A DNA stretch of 64,000 nt from Lepidostoma basale (lineage: Eukaryota; Arthropoda; Insecta; Trichoptera; Lepidostomatidae): NCBI GenBank assembly GCA_022606425.2, contig JAHDVF020000420.1, positions 225,856 through 289,855 of the forward strand. Reading direction: 5' to 3'. The notes under the pieces are model-generated. The model ran no database searches. It had not been told where the DNA came from and saw only the letters and a program-made list of their open reading frames with translations. The position numbers and the translations under genes are program-made. Below are positions 1 to 9,699 of this stretch, in pieces (within the stretch, counting starts at the first letter, position 1; each line of letters begins with the position of its first letter).

Positions 1-184
1 AGGACCCAGGGCTTCTTCCACACCCTAAAGGTAAAAACAATTCTTCCATCTATTCTTATTTTCAATTTGCAATGCCAAAAATAACGACCAAAGAAATTAA
101 ACTAACTTACTAACTAAATTGATTGTTGAGGTTTTTGTTTTGTAAAACTCCATTATAATTATTATATTATAATTATTATTGTAC
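1..184. other. AT-rich intronic DNA, nothing recognised
   Basis: No coding or repeat signature. Part of the intron upstream of the 2804 exon. Confidence 0.5.
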
Positions 185-838
185 TGGTTCTGATTTAAAA
201 AAAAATGGTTTGATTAATGTGGTGCTCCTGTCAATTTGGAGATATTTCTTGTATAAGTGAATTGTTTTGGTCAATTTGATTGTTGCCGCACTTTATGATA
301 GTTATTTGTGGCACGAAATTCGTTTTCGCTCTTTTGATGTTAAAATAATACAAGTTTTTTCGTTTATAAAAATAATTTTGACAGGTGTAAAAATAAATTT
401 TTCATTTGTTCCAATGACAATTTGAATAAATTCTTCAATCAAATTTTCAAGTGTGTGCTGGTGTTGGATTGTTTTAAGTGCCTAATTAAAATGAAAACAG
501 TGGAATAAAAAATTAAATAAACACAAATATCCGGATCGTCCAGCTGACGACAAGTGCACCATCTAAAAGAACATTATGTGTTAAATTATTTTTATGTGTT
601 ATTTTATTTTATATCATTGTATTTTGTATAATTTGTTTTAGATTTATTATGTAGACGTTGAATGATTAAAGTGTGCGCGGGAGATGCCTATTGGTGGCGA
701 TGAGGTTCGCAACCCATCACACCGCGTCTCTCGCGTTGGCGAAAAGAGAAGAATGGAGTGCAGCATCGATTAAAGTGTTGCAGTCCGTTCTTTCTGTCTA
801 CCCTTTCGGGGAAACGGCGTGATGGTTAGTTAGTTAGT
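185..838 (+). mobile_element. SINE-G, near-complete copy with RT-A-type 3' tail
   Basis: The 5' module (from GGTTCTGATTT; TGGTGCTCC about 222) matches 11735 down to about 11410 and 31992-31670 in reverse. A middle AT-rich part follows, then a GC-rich block with GATGCCTATTGGTGGCGATG. The last about 60 bases (GCAGTCC...GGGGAAACGGCGTGATGG, then TTAG repeats) are the same 3' end as the RT-A LINEs. No ORF, so a non-autonomous retroposon presumably mobilised by RT-A. Confidence 0.75.
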
Positions 839-840
839 TT

Positions 841-979
841 AATTACTTATATAAATATCAGTTACACATTTGTTTCGCCTTGCGAGGGCATTTTCAAACT
901 GAACTCCGAACTGAGTTCAGTTTGAAAATGCCTTCGCAAGGCGAAACAAATGTGTAACTGCTATTTATATAAGTAATTA
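841..979. repeat. Near-perfect hairpin of about 65-bp arms
   Basis: 841-905 (AATTACTTATATAAATATCA onward) is repeated in reverse complement at about 912-979 with only a few differences and a spacer of a few bases. It lies between an RT-A-type tail (+) and an inverted RT-A tail (1003 on). Confidence 0.85.
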
Positions 980-1028
980 TATTAATTAAATCAACCACTA
1001 ACTAAACATCACGCCTTCTTTTCGAAGG

Positions 1029-1200
1029 TGTCGACCTTCGTGGCAGAATGGTAAGAGCTCTGACTTCCATACCGAAGATTCCGGGTTCGATTCCCGGCAA
1101 TGGCAGTGTGATTGTCACACTGTCTTTGGTCTGGTGTAGAATTCACGTGACAATTAAATGGCGAAAGATTGGCTACCTATCACATTAGAATCAATATACT
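1029..1200 (+). mobile_element. SINE-T, tRNA-headed SINE
   Basis: A tRNA-like head with an A-box-like segment (TGGCAGAATGG) and a near-consensus B box (GGTTCGATTCC at 1083-1093), then a short hairpin CAGTGTGATTGTCACACTG and a body with TTTGGTCTGGTGTAGAATTC shared with 31519-31668 and 36205-36460. Pol III-type SINE, inserted in RT-A. Confidence 0.75.
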
Positions 1201-1204
1201 AGCT

Positions 1205-1254
1205 AAAATAAATTGTATACAGTAATTGGGGTCAAACGACCTGTTCCATACAAG
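1205..1254. repeat. Short palindromic-ended repeat
   Basis: TTGTATACAGTAATTGGGG ... GACCTGTTCCATACAA resembles 23758-23805 (GTATACAGTGATTGGG ... GACCTGTTGTATACAA). The ends are inverted (TTGTATAC / GTATACAA). Nature unknown. Confidence 0.4.
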
Positions 1255-1464
1255 GAAAAAAAAGGTTGGGAAAAAGAATGGACTGCCATATTTTTCTTTG
1301 CTGATATACTTCTCGCTTTCTCAACATTCATACATCGTGTCATGCACGCACGTCGATTTCTCCGACTCCTCACGTGGCCGACATTTAATATTTGATTTAT
1401 TTGATCGTGCGACATTTTCTTCAGCCTTCCTTTATTTCTAGTTTCATTTACAGCCTGCGTTCTG

Positions 1465-1825
1465 CCAGTTGGTAGTTATGGTCTTGAAAATGTAACATTG
1501 TTCAAACAAAGTGCCGAAAAACTACGAGTAACCCAAAGAGCCATGTTAGGAATAACCCTAAGAGACAGAGTCACAAACGATACGGTAAGAGAAAAAAACA
1601 AAGGTCACTGACATCATCCACCGGGTGGAGACTCTAAAATGGCAATAGGCAGGTCACGTAGCCAGAAGTTCAGATGAAAAATGGACAAAAAGACTTTGGA
1701 GACTGTGGACGGCAAAGAAAAGTGATTATCTGAACTTTGGAATAACCTGGATGCAGTCTGCACAGGACAGAGTGACATGGAAGCGAATGAAAGAGGACTG
1801 AGGAAGTAGTAGAACAAGAAGAAAT
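1465..1825 (+). mobile_element. RT-B LINE 3' end, RTE/BovB-like
   Basis: Encodes, across frameshifts and stops, pieces parallel to the copy at 52505: ACVLPVGSYGLE, KLRVTQRAMLGITLRDRV, then a WTKRLWRLWTAKK-like stretch and WMQSAQDRVTWKRMKED. Ends in AAGAAGAA. A decayed RTE-type reverse transcriptase C-terminus. Confidence 0.7.
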
Positions 1826-1829
1826 AACT

Positions 1830-2561
1830 GTTTTCCTAAAAGTTAATACTGTAACGTAAAAAACCGCTTTTGATTGGATATAATAATTTCATATGTACCT
1901 TTTATAACTTGGAACAAGTTATGATCGTTTATAATGAATAATTATTCTTCAGTTTATGTACTTACATCTTGTGTATTACATTCCTCTGTGATTCTTTTTA
2001 ATTCAACTTGATTCATAGATTCTTGATTTTAATACGCATTTCCAATAATGGTGCATCTAAAATTTAACGTCAAATGCACTTCATATGAAGTTAAAATACA
2101 ATCACAAATTAATTAAATACTTCACTATAAATGTAAAAGATAAAAAACTTGTAAGGTTATGACTACAGACATAATATGAATCGCCTTCTACACTGTTGTT
2201 TTCATTACTCAAACGCATTTACATTTTGATAATTTGGTAAAGTTATTAGGTATTGCAAAATATATTGCAATACCTTAATTATAAATAATATCATAAACAC
2301 AACCATAGAGAAGTCAAAAATGTAGAATGCCAAAGATAAATCTACAAACGTTTAGTTATACGAGTATATCGTGCCAAAAACAAATATGTCAGACACGTGT
2401 GATTTTGCAATGTTCGAGTTCCACGTTTGAAGACTATTTATTACAAACTGTTGTTATTTAACCGTTTTAGTACCGTGATGTTTTAAACTTAGGAACACTC
2501 ACATACCGCATGTTTTTAATTATTTTTTAAGGGCTAATGGATTTTATGCATTATGTTTAAA
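1830..2561. other. Unassigned AT-rich intron; small hairpin at 2248-2275
   Basis: No ORF or recognised repeat. 2248-2258 (AGGTATTGCAA) and 2265-2275 form an 11-bp inverted repeat. Confidence 0.5.
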
Positions 2562-2790
2562 GTTTACCTATTGCCCGCAGCTCTGACGATAGAAGGATAA
2601 AACGCCTTATTTGCTGGTGTCCTAGAACTGCGACCCGAAACCCACGACGTCTTCAACTTCGATGGAGGGACGACAGTAAAAAGACGCCGGTACGACATGG
2701 GTGCGTGTTGCCCAATCGACAGACATGGAAGCAGATGGAGGAGGCCTACGTACAGGAGTGGACGGATATAGGCTGATGATAATGATGTAT
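2562..2790 (+). mobile_element. RT-B-like LINE 3' end abutting the exon acceptor
   Basis: Encodes DRRIKRLICWCPRTATRN and then LRWRDD..., ending QTWKQMEEAYVQEWTDIG and a stop, the usual C-terminus of RTE-type RTs, followed by a GATGAT-type tail. The tail ends about a dozen bases before the CAG acceptor of the 2804 exon. Confidence 0.7.
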
Positions 2791-2803
2791 TCTTATTTTC
2801 CAG

Positions 2804-2957
2804 AGCCGATGGCATCGCAGTCGCAGTAAGGAGCGTGTCCTGGGCGGAGGACGAGACGGATCTGCCGGCAGCAGCACGGAATATGCGGCGGACCAGAGCT
2901 CGGAGCATAGCACCCCCAGCACGCAATCCCCGCGCCACCGGGCAGCCAACATCCAAG
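2804..2957 (+). CDS. Mctp: Coding exon, N-terminal region of putative Mctp (partial gene)
   Basis: A 154-nt GC-rich internal exon between a pyrimidine-rich acceptor (ending TTATTTTCCAG at 2803) and a donor GTTAGT at 2958. It reads without stops as 51 codons plus one base (end phase 1), starting SRWHRSRSKERV and rich in Ser, Arg, Gly and Thr, so a low-complexity, probably disordered cytosolic segment with no recognisable domain. The leftover G plus the first two bases of the exon at 60579 make an Asp codon, so the frame carries on. Assignment to Mctp rests on the third exon and on phase continuity, not on this sequence. MCTPs have variable N-termini before their C2 domains, which fits. Oddity: the 3' tail of an RT-B retrotransposon ends about a dozen bases upstream of the acceptor. 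No start codon or promoter is in the window; the gene begins further upstream. Confidence 0.72.
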
Positions 2958-4200
2958 GTTAGTCAAGGGTTGAAGTGGAATTAAGAGCCATTGAAAATCC
3001 CTATGTTTTCGTTCTCTTTTAAATTACATTTATAAGCTTGCATCATCTATGTTTTGCAAATACCGTATTTACAATTCATTTGTCCGGAATCTTTATCTCT
3101 ATGTCTAACCATCCTTGGAATGTTCGAGGATTCTGCCAGGAATCTTTGCTATACAATATTATCAACTAGATAAGCTGTTACAATATATTATAATATTTGG
3201 ATGATTAAATGTTATCATTTATTAAAACTAAATGTTGTGTGATCTCATATTCTCGCTCTGGGAATAACTACATATTCCCAGATCAACAATATACTCGTAT
3301 ATCTACACAAATCATATAAAATTTTCGACAATTTTAAACCAATAATTAGCTAGTCGTAAAATGAATAAATAAAAACGTGGTTATCTCGAAGTTTCATTAT
3401 ATTCTATAGGAATAATATATTTCACCGTGCTAGAAGATTATCAAATTCACTATCGCATTAAGGATTTAATATTGATGAAAACGTTTATCTTCTAGAAGTT
3501 TCTTTATATTTATGGGTATGACATATTTCGCGTTGCTAGCATTATCAAATGTCTCATCGCATTGAGTATTTAAAATTTGTGAAAGTGTCTTTCACCTAAA
3601 ATAATTTATTAAGTACTATTATATATGTGACAATGTAACGTAGTCGGTTTTCCCGACAAGCAGATCTGCGATGCCGAATGGAATAAGTTTCCTTTCGTGA
3701 ATCCTATGTGCTGTTGTGTTATTTACTATTGTGTTTTAGTGTATATTTGATATTATTAAGTTTATTAACGATCATATATTTTTTTCTTCTAAAAAACTTG
3801 TAAAAACCTTATTTTTTGTAAATGATGACCTTCACAGCCTTCGGAGCACTCCTTTAATAAAAAATATTTCTGCCATTAGTTTTAAAACAGGTAGAAAAAA
3901 TTGAGGGGTGAAACATTAAAAAATAAAGTTGGAAAATAAGGGCCACGCTGATGTGACATATTTCGCCTCGCTAGGACACTATGAAATGAAGTATCGCAAT
4001 AAACATGTAATAATGATAAAATAAAAATCTAGAAGTTTTGTTATAAAATATTTATGGATATTTCGAACTGCTAATGTTTTTAAAGTGTAGACGAATTAAA
4101 CGTTATTTTTGGGAGTGACAAGGTTCGCCTCCCAATGTATTATAAGGTATAAATTATATTATAAGTAAAAAAAGGATTTACTTTAAATAAACAATGGCCC
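2958..4200. other. Intron with two decayed HHR-4 repeats
   Basis: Mostly unassigned AT-rich DNA. About 3400-3610 and 3945-4090 carry HHR-4 remnants on the minus strand: GACATATTTCGC (reverse complement GCGAAATATGTC) near CTAGAAGTTT, as in 25780-25910 and 62110-62285. Confidence 0.5.
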
Positions 4201-4204
4201 TTTT

Positions 4205-4590
4205 TTTCGATTATCCCGGCTTCGAATGTGGCCGCCTTTCAGTATTTGATTTGTTCATGCCATGCTTTCCTTAGTCTTCCGCGGCTTCTCTTTCCACTCG
4301 TACTGCTTGTATTCAACAGTTTAACCATTCTTCTCTCATCCATACATTCCGTATGTCCAGACCATCTCGCGGATCCTTTTTTAATTTTACTTACAATGCA
4401 ATCATCTGCCTTACATTACTTCCTTATTTCGTCTTTCGGTATTCTATCATATATCATTTTCCCGCACATTCTTCTCAGTGATCTCATTTCTACGGCATTA
4501 ATCTTACTTTCATCGTTTTTTGCCAATTCTAAGCTTCACTTCCATACATAAGGGTTGGCACTAGAATTCCATTGTGTTCTGTATTATATT
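4205..4590 (-). mobile_element. RT-A-b LINE fragment, no 3' tail
   Basis: The minus strand encodes pieces of LMYGSEAW, INAVEMRSLRRMC, DRIPKDEIRK, KADDCI, GSARWSGHTE and RKAW as in other RT-A copies. Truncated before the RNRRAC part. The + strand open frame here is its antisense. Confidence 0.75.
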
Positions 4591-4635
4591 CATAAAAAAC
4601 GTGTTTTTTAAATATTTGTGTACTGTATTATAGTA

Positions 4636-4637
4636 AT

Positions 4638-4672
<35 letters not shown>
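4636..4672. repeat. (TTTA)n microsatellite
   Basis: About nine TTTA units. Confidence 0.9.
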
Positions 4673-4818
4673 TACATTTACAAATGAGACATTACAAACG
4701 ATAAAACATTTAGGAGACTCATTTGGACACAAAACGGTATTATAAAGATAAAAAAACAAAACAACATGAGACCAAAAAAATCATACATATCATCAGAAGG
4801 AATCTAAATATGTCGACG

Positions 4819-4880
4819 TCAGTGAGGCAGTACTCTTTCCAGAGTTTGCAATATTTTTTTTATGAATACTGCCTCACTGA
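4819..4880. repeat. Hairpin, 14-bp perfect arms
   Basis: TCAGTGAGGCAGTA at 4819-4832 and its reverse complement at 4867-4880, just upstream of a truncated RT-A copy. Confidence 0.85.
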
Positions 4881-4894
4881 CACTGAATTAAATA

Positions 4895-5212
4895 TAATAT
4901 GTATTAAAGGATCATTAAGATGGTTTGGACATATGGAAAGAATGAATGAAGAAAGAATGGTAAAAAAGTTATATTCTAACGATTTAAATGAAACCAGAAA
5001 TAGAGGAAGACCGAGGAAAACGTGGCACGATCAAATAAATCAAATATTGAATGTCGGCCATGTGAGGAGTCGGAGAAATCGACGCGCGTGCTTGGCACGA
5101 TGTATGAATATTGAGGAAACGAGAGAAATATGTCAGAAAAGAAAAGTGTGACAGCCCATTCTTTCTGACTACCCCTTCGGAGAGACGGCGTTATAGTTAG
5201 TTAGTTAGTTAG
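4895..5212 (+). mobile_element. RT-A-a LINE 3' end with TTAG tail
   Basis: Open frame with GSLRWFGHMERMNEERMVKK, then GRPRKTWHDQINQIL and RNRRACLARCMN, then a 3' UTR ending GACGGCG...TTAGTTAGTTAG. 5'-truncated inside the RT C-terminus. No RT catalytic motif remains. Confidence 0.85.
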
Positions 5213-5630
5213 TTTTGTATTTTAAAAATCGCATTCTAACATGTTTAAACACGTATGTCACTTCCTTTAGAGTCGGTATAATAACACTATTGTGCGCTGC
5301 CATCTTAGCTTATTGATTAAGCTTCTCATTACGATGGAATATTTTAGGGCGCCATTTACAATGTTGCCTGAAAAAATATTTAAATTCATTATAATAAATT
5401 CAAGTCGCCATCTTTAATCTAAAAAAGTGCCAGGACACCATCTGTTGAGAGATTAACATAACTCTCTGTCCCACATCACAGGTGTAAGAGGCCCTTTAGC
5501 CTGTCGGAACGGACAGACAAAATTGTTCAATCATTTCTATACTAATAAAGCGTACTAGCCACGTATATGTCAGACATGGACGTTTAAATTTGACCTCTTA
5601 TTAAATATTTACTATAAACTTCTTCTTCTT
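5213..5630. other. Unassigned intron
   Basis: No gene or clear repeat seen. Confidence 0.4.
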
Positions 5631-5631
5631 C

Positions 5632-5940
5632 TTCACTTTTGGTAGACTCAGGAGTCTGTTATTTCAGGCGGGTTCTCTTGGGACGCTGAACTTCAGCTTT
5701 CTCTCCACCGTTTCGGGGGTCTTCCTAGTCGGCGTTGTCCGTTTGGCGTTCCATGGAGAGCTATGTGTGGTATCCTATTTGAGCTCATCCTTTCTACGTG
5801 TTGATGCCAGTATCACCGCCTTTGACGTCCCCATCTGACCACATCTTCGACCTCGCAGATTTCTCGGATTGCTGTATTCCTAACTCGATCACGTAGGGTC
5901 TTGCCAGCTATAGCGCAGAGCGTTTTCATCTCGGTATTGT
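5632..5940 (-). mobile_element. RT-F LINE 3' end
   Basis: Begins with TTCTTCTTCTTC (a GAA tail on the minus strand). The minus strand encodes a fragment of the LINE C-terminal type RDRVRNTAIREICEVEDVV, with W/R-rich GRPR-like pieces, broken by stops. Confidence 0.6.
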
Positions 5941-5984
5941 TAAACTATAAACTGTTAAATTAAAAAATTACGAATATTTGACAT

Positions 5985-6145
5985 TTAATATATATTTGTA
6001 ACATCTGATGATGTCAACTTAGGTTGACGAAACAGCTGTCGCGTAAAATAAAAATACAATTGTGATACATAAAACAACGTTTTTTGAATTGAACAGTATA
6101 TAATATTAAAGTATCATAGTGTTTCTGCCAAAACAATGGACTATG
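5985..6145 (+). mobile_element. HHR-2 repeat with hammerhead-like core
   Basis: Non-coding element ending AAAGTATCATAGTGTTT ... ACAATGGACTAT, shared with 12880-13080, 43250-43400 and 44870-44990. Contains the motif listed at 6005-6040. Confidence 0.65.
6005..6040 (+). ncRNA. Hammerhead-ribozyme-like motif (HHR-2)
   Basis: CTGATGA (6005-6011), one extra T, helix II GTCAAC/GTTGAC (6013-6018, 6023-6028) with loop TTAG, GAAA (6029-6032), then the palindrome ACAGCTGT and C at 6040 as the expected cleavage base. All core bases are present. Stem I is weak: ACAT against GCGT, with one wobble and one mismatch. Confidence 0.6.
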
Positions 6146-6231
6146 AAATAGTTACTAATTTTTATTTTTTTTAATAATTAATGAAAATAAAAATATTTTA
6201 TAATATCAAAAAAGTTTTTTTAAATGTATAT

Positions 6232-6355
6232 TTGGTTAAAATCCACTGATGTTTGTACCTTCGGCCGGTTTCGGCAGCTCGCTGCTATCTTCAGGTCTGG
6301 CCACCAGAAGATCTGGTCGAGGACGCAAACATTAGTGGATTTTAACTAAATATTA
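6232..6355 (-). mobile_element. HHR-1 foldback element, first copy
   Basis: The ends AAAATCCACTGATGTTTG and CAAACATTAGTGGATTTTAA are inverted. The left arm holds a minus-strand hammerhead-like core at 6263-6294: CTGAAGA, a stem around CGAG, then GAAAC and CGGCC, where the family consensus has CGGTC. The right arm has lost the core. Confidence 0.65.
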
Positions 6356-6377
6356 TATACATTTTTCTTTCTTTTAA

Positions 6378-6512
6378 AAATGTATATTTGGTAAAAATCC
6401 ACTGATGTTTGTACATTCGACCGGTTTCGGCAGCTCGTTGCTATCTTCAAGTCTGGCCACCAGAAGATCTGGTCGAGGATACAAACGTTAGTGGATTTTA
6501 ACTAAATTTACA
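6378..6512 (-). mobile_element. HHR-1 foldback element, second tandem copy
   Basis: Nearly the same as 6232-6355, about 150 bp downstream, same orientation. Core at 6419-6449 with C3 changed (TTGAAGA) but GAAAC and the GTC end intact. Confidence 0.65.
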
Positions 6513-6654
6513 TTTCTAAAATATTTTTTTGTAATATTTTTATTTTTTCTTTATTAACAAGGAACTTCTACCATGAAATTTCAAATAACAATATTAATTA
6601 TTGTTTTTTTTTTTATGCAACAGGTCGTATAAACCAAATTATTGTATATAATTT

Positions 6655-6745
6655 GTTTGAGATATTATATCGATTCACATGACATATGATAGGTAGCTAA
6701 TCTATCGACATTTTATCGTCACGAAAATTCTACACCAGACCAAAG
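6655..6745 (-). mobile_element. SINE-T 3' fragment
   Basis: Reverse complement of GTAGAATT...ATCTATC; matches the body of the SINE at 36205-36460, without the tRNA head. Confidence 0.6.
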
Positions 6746-6955
6746 ACTTCTTCTTCCTCTCAGTGGTATTCCTCACGATTGAGGGTCGTGTCCGTCCTGT
6801 AAACTATTGACCATGGCACGCCATGCGCTCCTGTCACCCGTCAGTCTCCAGGCTGCAGCTTATGGAGACCAGTCAGATCCCTGATTTGATCGGACCGGCG
6901 GCTCAGTGGTCGTCCTTGTGGTCGCCTTCCTTCCACTTTGTCCATGATGATGAGA
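6746..6955 (-). mobile_element. RT-F LINE 3' fragment
   Basis: Starts CTTCTTCTTCCTC; minus-strand text with a W/R-rich LINE C-terminus. Decayed. Confidence 0.45.
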
Positions 6956-6984
6956 CAAAAGACAGGAAAGAAATACACTGCCAT

Positions 6985-7082
6985 AACTCTCGGATATAAT
7001 ATTCATACATCGTAACATGCACACTCGTGAATTTTTCCGACTTTGAACGTGGCCACCTTTTAATAATTGACTAGTTTAGTCA
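6985..7082 (-). mobile_element. RT-A-b fragment
   Basis: Reverse complement of the RNRRACMLRCMN region and the KGGHIRSRK codons. Confidence 0.6.
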
Positions 7083-7084
7083 TA

Positions 7085-7860
7085 ATATAATAATAATATT
7101 TAATTTGATAATTTATAGAGCGCCATTTTTATGAATCACTCATCTCAAGGGCGCTGTAGTAAATGCTCCGTTTTATGAACTAGTTAAAAATCTTCTTCTT
7201 CTTCTCCGGCGGTACAACCTTTGGTGGATCTTGGCCTCATCCAAGAAACGTCTCCATCACGTCTTGTCTCTGGCCGCCACCTCCCAGTCTTGCTGCTCCA
7301 GGACCCGACAATCTGCCACGGCACCATCCAGCCATCGCAGTCTCGACCTACCGATGCTTCTTCGCCCTGCTGGATTGTCATACAACACTCTTTTGGGGGG
7401 CTCTAGTGCCCTAGCCAGCGCAGTCTGTTAATCTTTATAAACTTGACCACGCTGACGTCCTGGTATAGATCGTAGACCTCTGTGTTGTATCTCCTTCTCC
7501 ACGTCTGACCATCCTTAATGGATCCGAAGATTCTGCGGAGGATCTTCCTTTCGAAGCAGTTTATTTTGTTTTCATCCCATTTAGTGAGCGAGAACTAGTT
7601 AAAAATATACATATTTAATATGAGGGCTACACCTTACGCAGTCGATCAACCCTTCTTATCAGGAAAGGATAGTTTGAAAAAGTGCGTTTAGGGTCTCGAT
7701 CTAAACTCTGACTGATTCTCTATGTACTTAAGGTCTGCTGGAAGATTGTTCCAGGTTAAAGGGCCGGCTACCGCGAAGGCTCGGTCGTCAAAATTTGTTC
7801 TAGGAGAGCTTTTTGGCACAGTCAATCTACCGCCATATTTTCTGAAATTAAATTTGTAAC
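7085..7860 (-). mobile_element. RT-E (CR1/L2-like) 3' end split by another LINE
   Basis: 7085-7191 is the 3' UTR (GCGCCATTTTTATGAATCACTC, followed by CATCTCAAGGGCGC), and 7607-7860 the end of the protein, with GDRAFAVAGP-like and W-N-x-L-P codons on the minus strand. The gap is the RT-F insertion at 7192-7591. About 7860-8000 may extend the element. Confidence 0.7.
7192..7591 (-). mobile_element. RT-F LINE insertion with 15-bp target duplication
   Basis: GAACTAGTTAAAAAT occurs at 7177-7191 and again at 7592-7606, flanking exactly this segment. It starts with the GAA-type tail (TTCTTCTTC) and encodes on the minus strand SRLRWLDGAVADCRVLEQQDW and WWRRFLDEAKIHQ, a LINE C-terminus. A 5'-truncated target-primed insertion into RT-E. 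Confidence 0.85.
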
Positions 7861-8212
7861 ATAACCGTGGATGAGGAGAACACAGAGTAGGTTATGTTTG
7901 GGTGGCGTGTTCACAGCGGATGGCCGAAAGGACAGTTATGTCGTAAGAAGGCTTGATTCGGGTAACAAAGTAATTTATCAAAATTACAAAAATGCCCTGT
8001 CACCGTAGGACGATTACTGACAGTGTGAGAGTACAACTAAAACATATTTTTTGCAGTTACGTGTCTGGACCCTTTGTCTGTGGATATAAATGAACCTTAA
8101 TACGTTTACATTCATTCATCAAAATTAATCTTCACTCGTCCAAGGCTTGGACAGAATTATGAAAGTATACTCAGAAATTACGCTGCTTAAGAATCGTTGT
8201 TATTATTTTAAT
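7861..8212. other. Unassigned, possibly more of RT-E
   Basis: Moderate GC to about 8000, then AT-rich; nothing firmly recognised. Confidence 0.35.
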
Positions 8213-8364
8213 ATACAGGTGTCTCAAAAGAAATTTATATATGCTAAAATTACTGCGTGAACGCAACGAATCTGAAGGGCGCGGGGGGGTATATAAATCA
8301 GTAGCCTGGCTCTTGGGAATTCAGTCGCAATGGAGCTTATCTTGGGAGCGGACCGCGCATTGTG
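8213..8364 (+). mobile_element. Tc1/mariner-type transposon 5' end
   Basis: Terminal ACAGGTGTCTCAAAAGAAA, then CAGTAGCCTGGC...GGAATTCAGTCGCAATGGAG, the same leader and transposase start seen in reverse at 52143-52350. Breaks off into RT-A-b. Confidence 0.6.
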
Positions 8365-8536
8365 CGTCGATTTTTCCGACTTCTAATGTGGCCGCCTTTA
8401 AGAAGTTGATTAATTTAGTAATGCTGTGTTTTCCTCAGTCGTTCTCAGCTTCTTTTTCCGTTCATACTGCTTGTATAGAATTTTTAACTATCCTTCGCTC
8501 ATCCGTTCGTTCTATATATATCCAAACCATCTTAGT

Positions 8537-9676
8537 CAAGGGTCTCCAAACTACGGCCCGCGCGCCAAATCCGGCCCGCCAGTGTCATCAATCCGACCTG
8601 CGATTGCTAATCACCAGTGTCATCAATCAGGCCCGTGACAGCTACTGACTTATTGTTGTTGTGATAAGTTGGAATAAAACACACAGAATGATAGTAACTC
8701 GGTTTTATTTACTTGCTGGGTATAGCTTAATGACAAGTATAATACGCAGAAAATCTGTTAGCGATGGATATGAAAGGGTAACTACTTCCTATTTCAGCGT
8801 GTCACCAACAGATGTCGTCAAGTGTCGCAGTCGGGACAATACAGTACAACACAATAGTAATTGAACTAGCGAATTTAACAAGCGTATGCTCGCTGTGTTA
8901 ATCGCTGATAGTAAAGAAAATTTGCAAGTGTTAGTGTCAAGAATGTATGAGGCATGCAAAAAGAGTGACTTGGTGATGAATGTGTCTAAATCTAAAGTGA
9001 TGGTTTTCGAGAAAGAAGAATGTATGACGATTTGTGATATAAGTGCGATGGGCGAGAAATTGGAACAAGTTACTGAATTTACGTATCTGGGAAGCATGTT
9101 TACAAGAGACGGAAAAATGGAGAAAGACATCGAAGGAAGGGTTGGTGCTGGGAATAAAATAAATGGCGCACTCAAAGTCATTACTGCAAATAGAAATATA
9201 TCCACAGAAGCAAAGATGGCAGAACACAATGGAGTTCTAGTGCCAACCCTCATGTATGGAAGTGAAGCTTGGAGCTGGCAAAAGAAGGATGAAAGAAGGA
9301 TCGCTAAGAAGAATGTGCGGGAAAACGTTGTATGGTAGAATACCGAACGATGAAATTAGAAAGAAATGTAAGGCAGATGACTGCATCATGAATAAAATTT
9401 AAAAAGGATCCCTGAGATGGTTTGGACATATGGAACGAATGGATGAGAGTAGAATGGTTAAAAAGTTGTACACAAGCAGCGTAAGTGGGAAAAGAAGCCT
9501 AGGACGACCGAGGAAAACATGGCATGACCAAACTAATCAATTACTATAAGGCGGCCACAACAATTATTAGAAATTACAATTACTAGAAATTGTAGATAAT
9601 GGCAGGAAAATTAAACCCTTGGAACTTACTGGAGTAATCAGTATGGCCCTTAGGCTGGAAAGTTTGAAGACCCCTG
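8537..9676. mobile_element. Non-autonomous hAT element with 8-bp target duplication
   Basis: Termini CAAGGGTCTCCAAACTACGG (8537) and, in reverse complement, CAGGGGTCTTCAAACT (ending 9676) are hAT-type inverted repeats. Flanks are ATCTTAGT (8529-8536) and ATCTAAGT (9677-9684), an 8-bp duplication with one change, as expected for hAT. No transposase; the interior contains an RT-A-b LINE. Confidence 0.85.
8884..9556 (+). mobile_element. RT-A-b LINE inside the hAT
   Basis: Encodes RMYEACKKSDLVMNVSKSKV, then MVFEKEE, LEQVTEFTYLGSMFTRDG, VGAGNKINGALKV, LMYGSEAW and, after frame breaks, GHMERMDESRMVKK and GRPRKTWHDQ. It covers the region from just after YADD to the C-terminus. The 3' tail is missing. 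Confidence 0.85.
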
Positions 9677-9699
9677 ATCTAAGTAATCCTTTTAAATCG

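Larger units (their letters stand above)
1003..1458 (-). mobile_element. RT-A-a LINE fragment split by a SINE-T
   Basis: 1003-1028 is the reverse complement of the TTAG-tailed end (AACATCACGCC). After the SINE insertion the same element resumes near 1255 and runs to about 1458, encoding a broken copy of the RGRPRKTW...RNRRACMTRCMNVE region on the minus strand. Confidence 0.7.

Noticed and set aside
841..979. microRNA precursor
   Set aside because: Arms are near-perfect over about 65 bp and flanked by retroelement tails, more like an inverted duplication than a miRNA hairpin.
1029..1105. Possible tRNA gene
   Set aside because: A and B boxes are present, but no acceptor stem pairing is evident and the sequence continues into a SINE body shared by several copies.
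4228..4551. Long + strand open frame of about 107 codons
   Set aside because: It is the antisense of an RT-A copy; the same Leu/Ser/Phe-rich antisense frame recurs over every reverse RT-A (8426, 13631, 25552, 42879, 45377, 49603, 61145).
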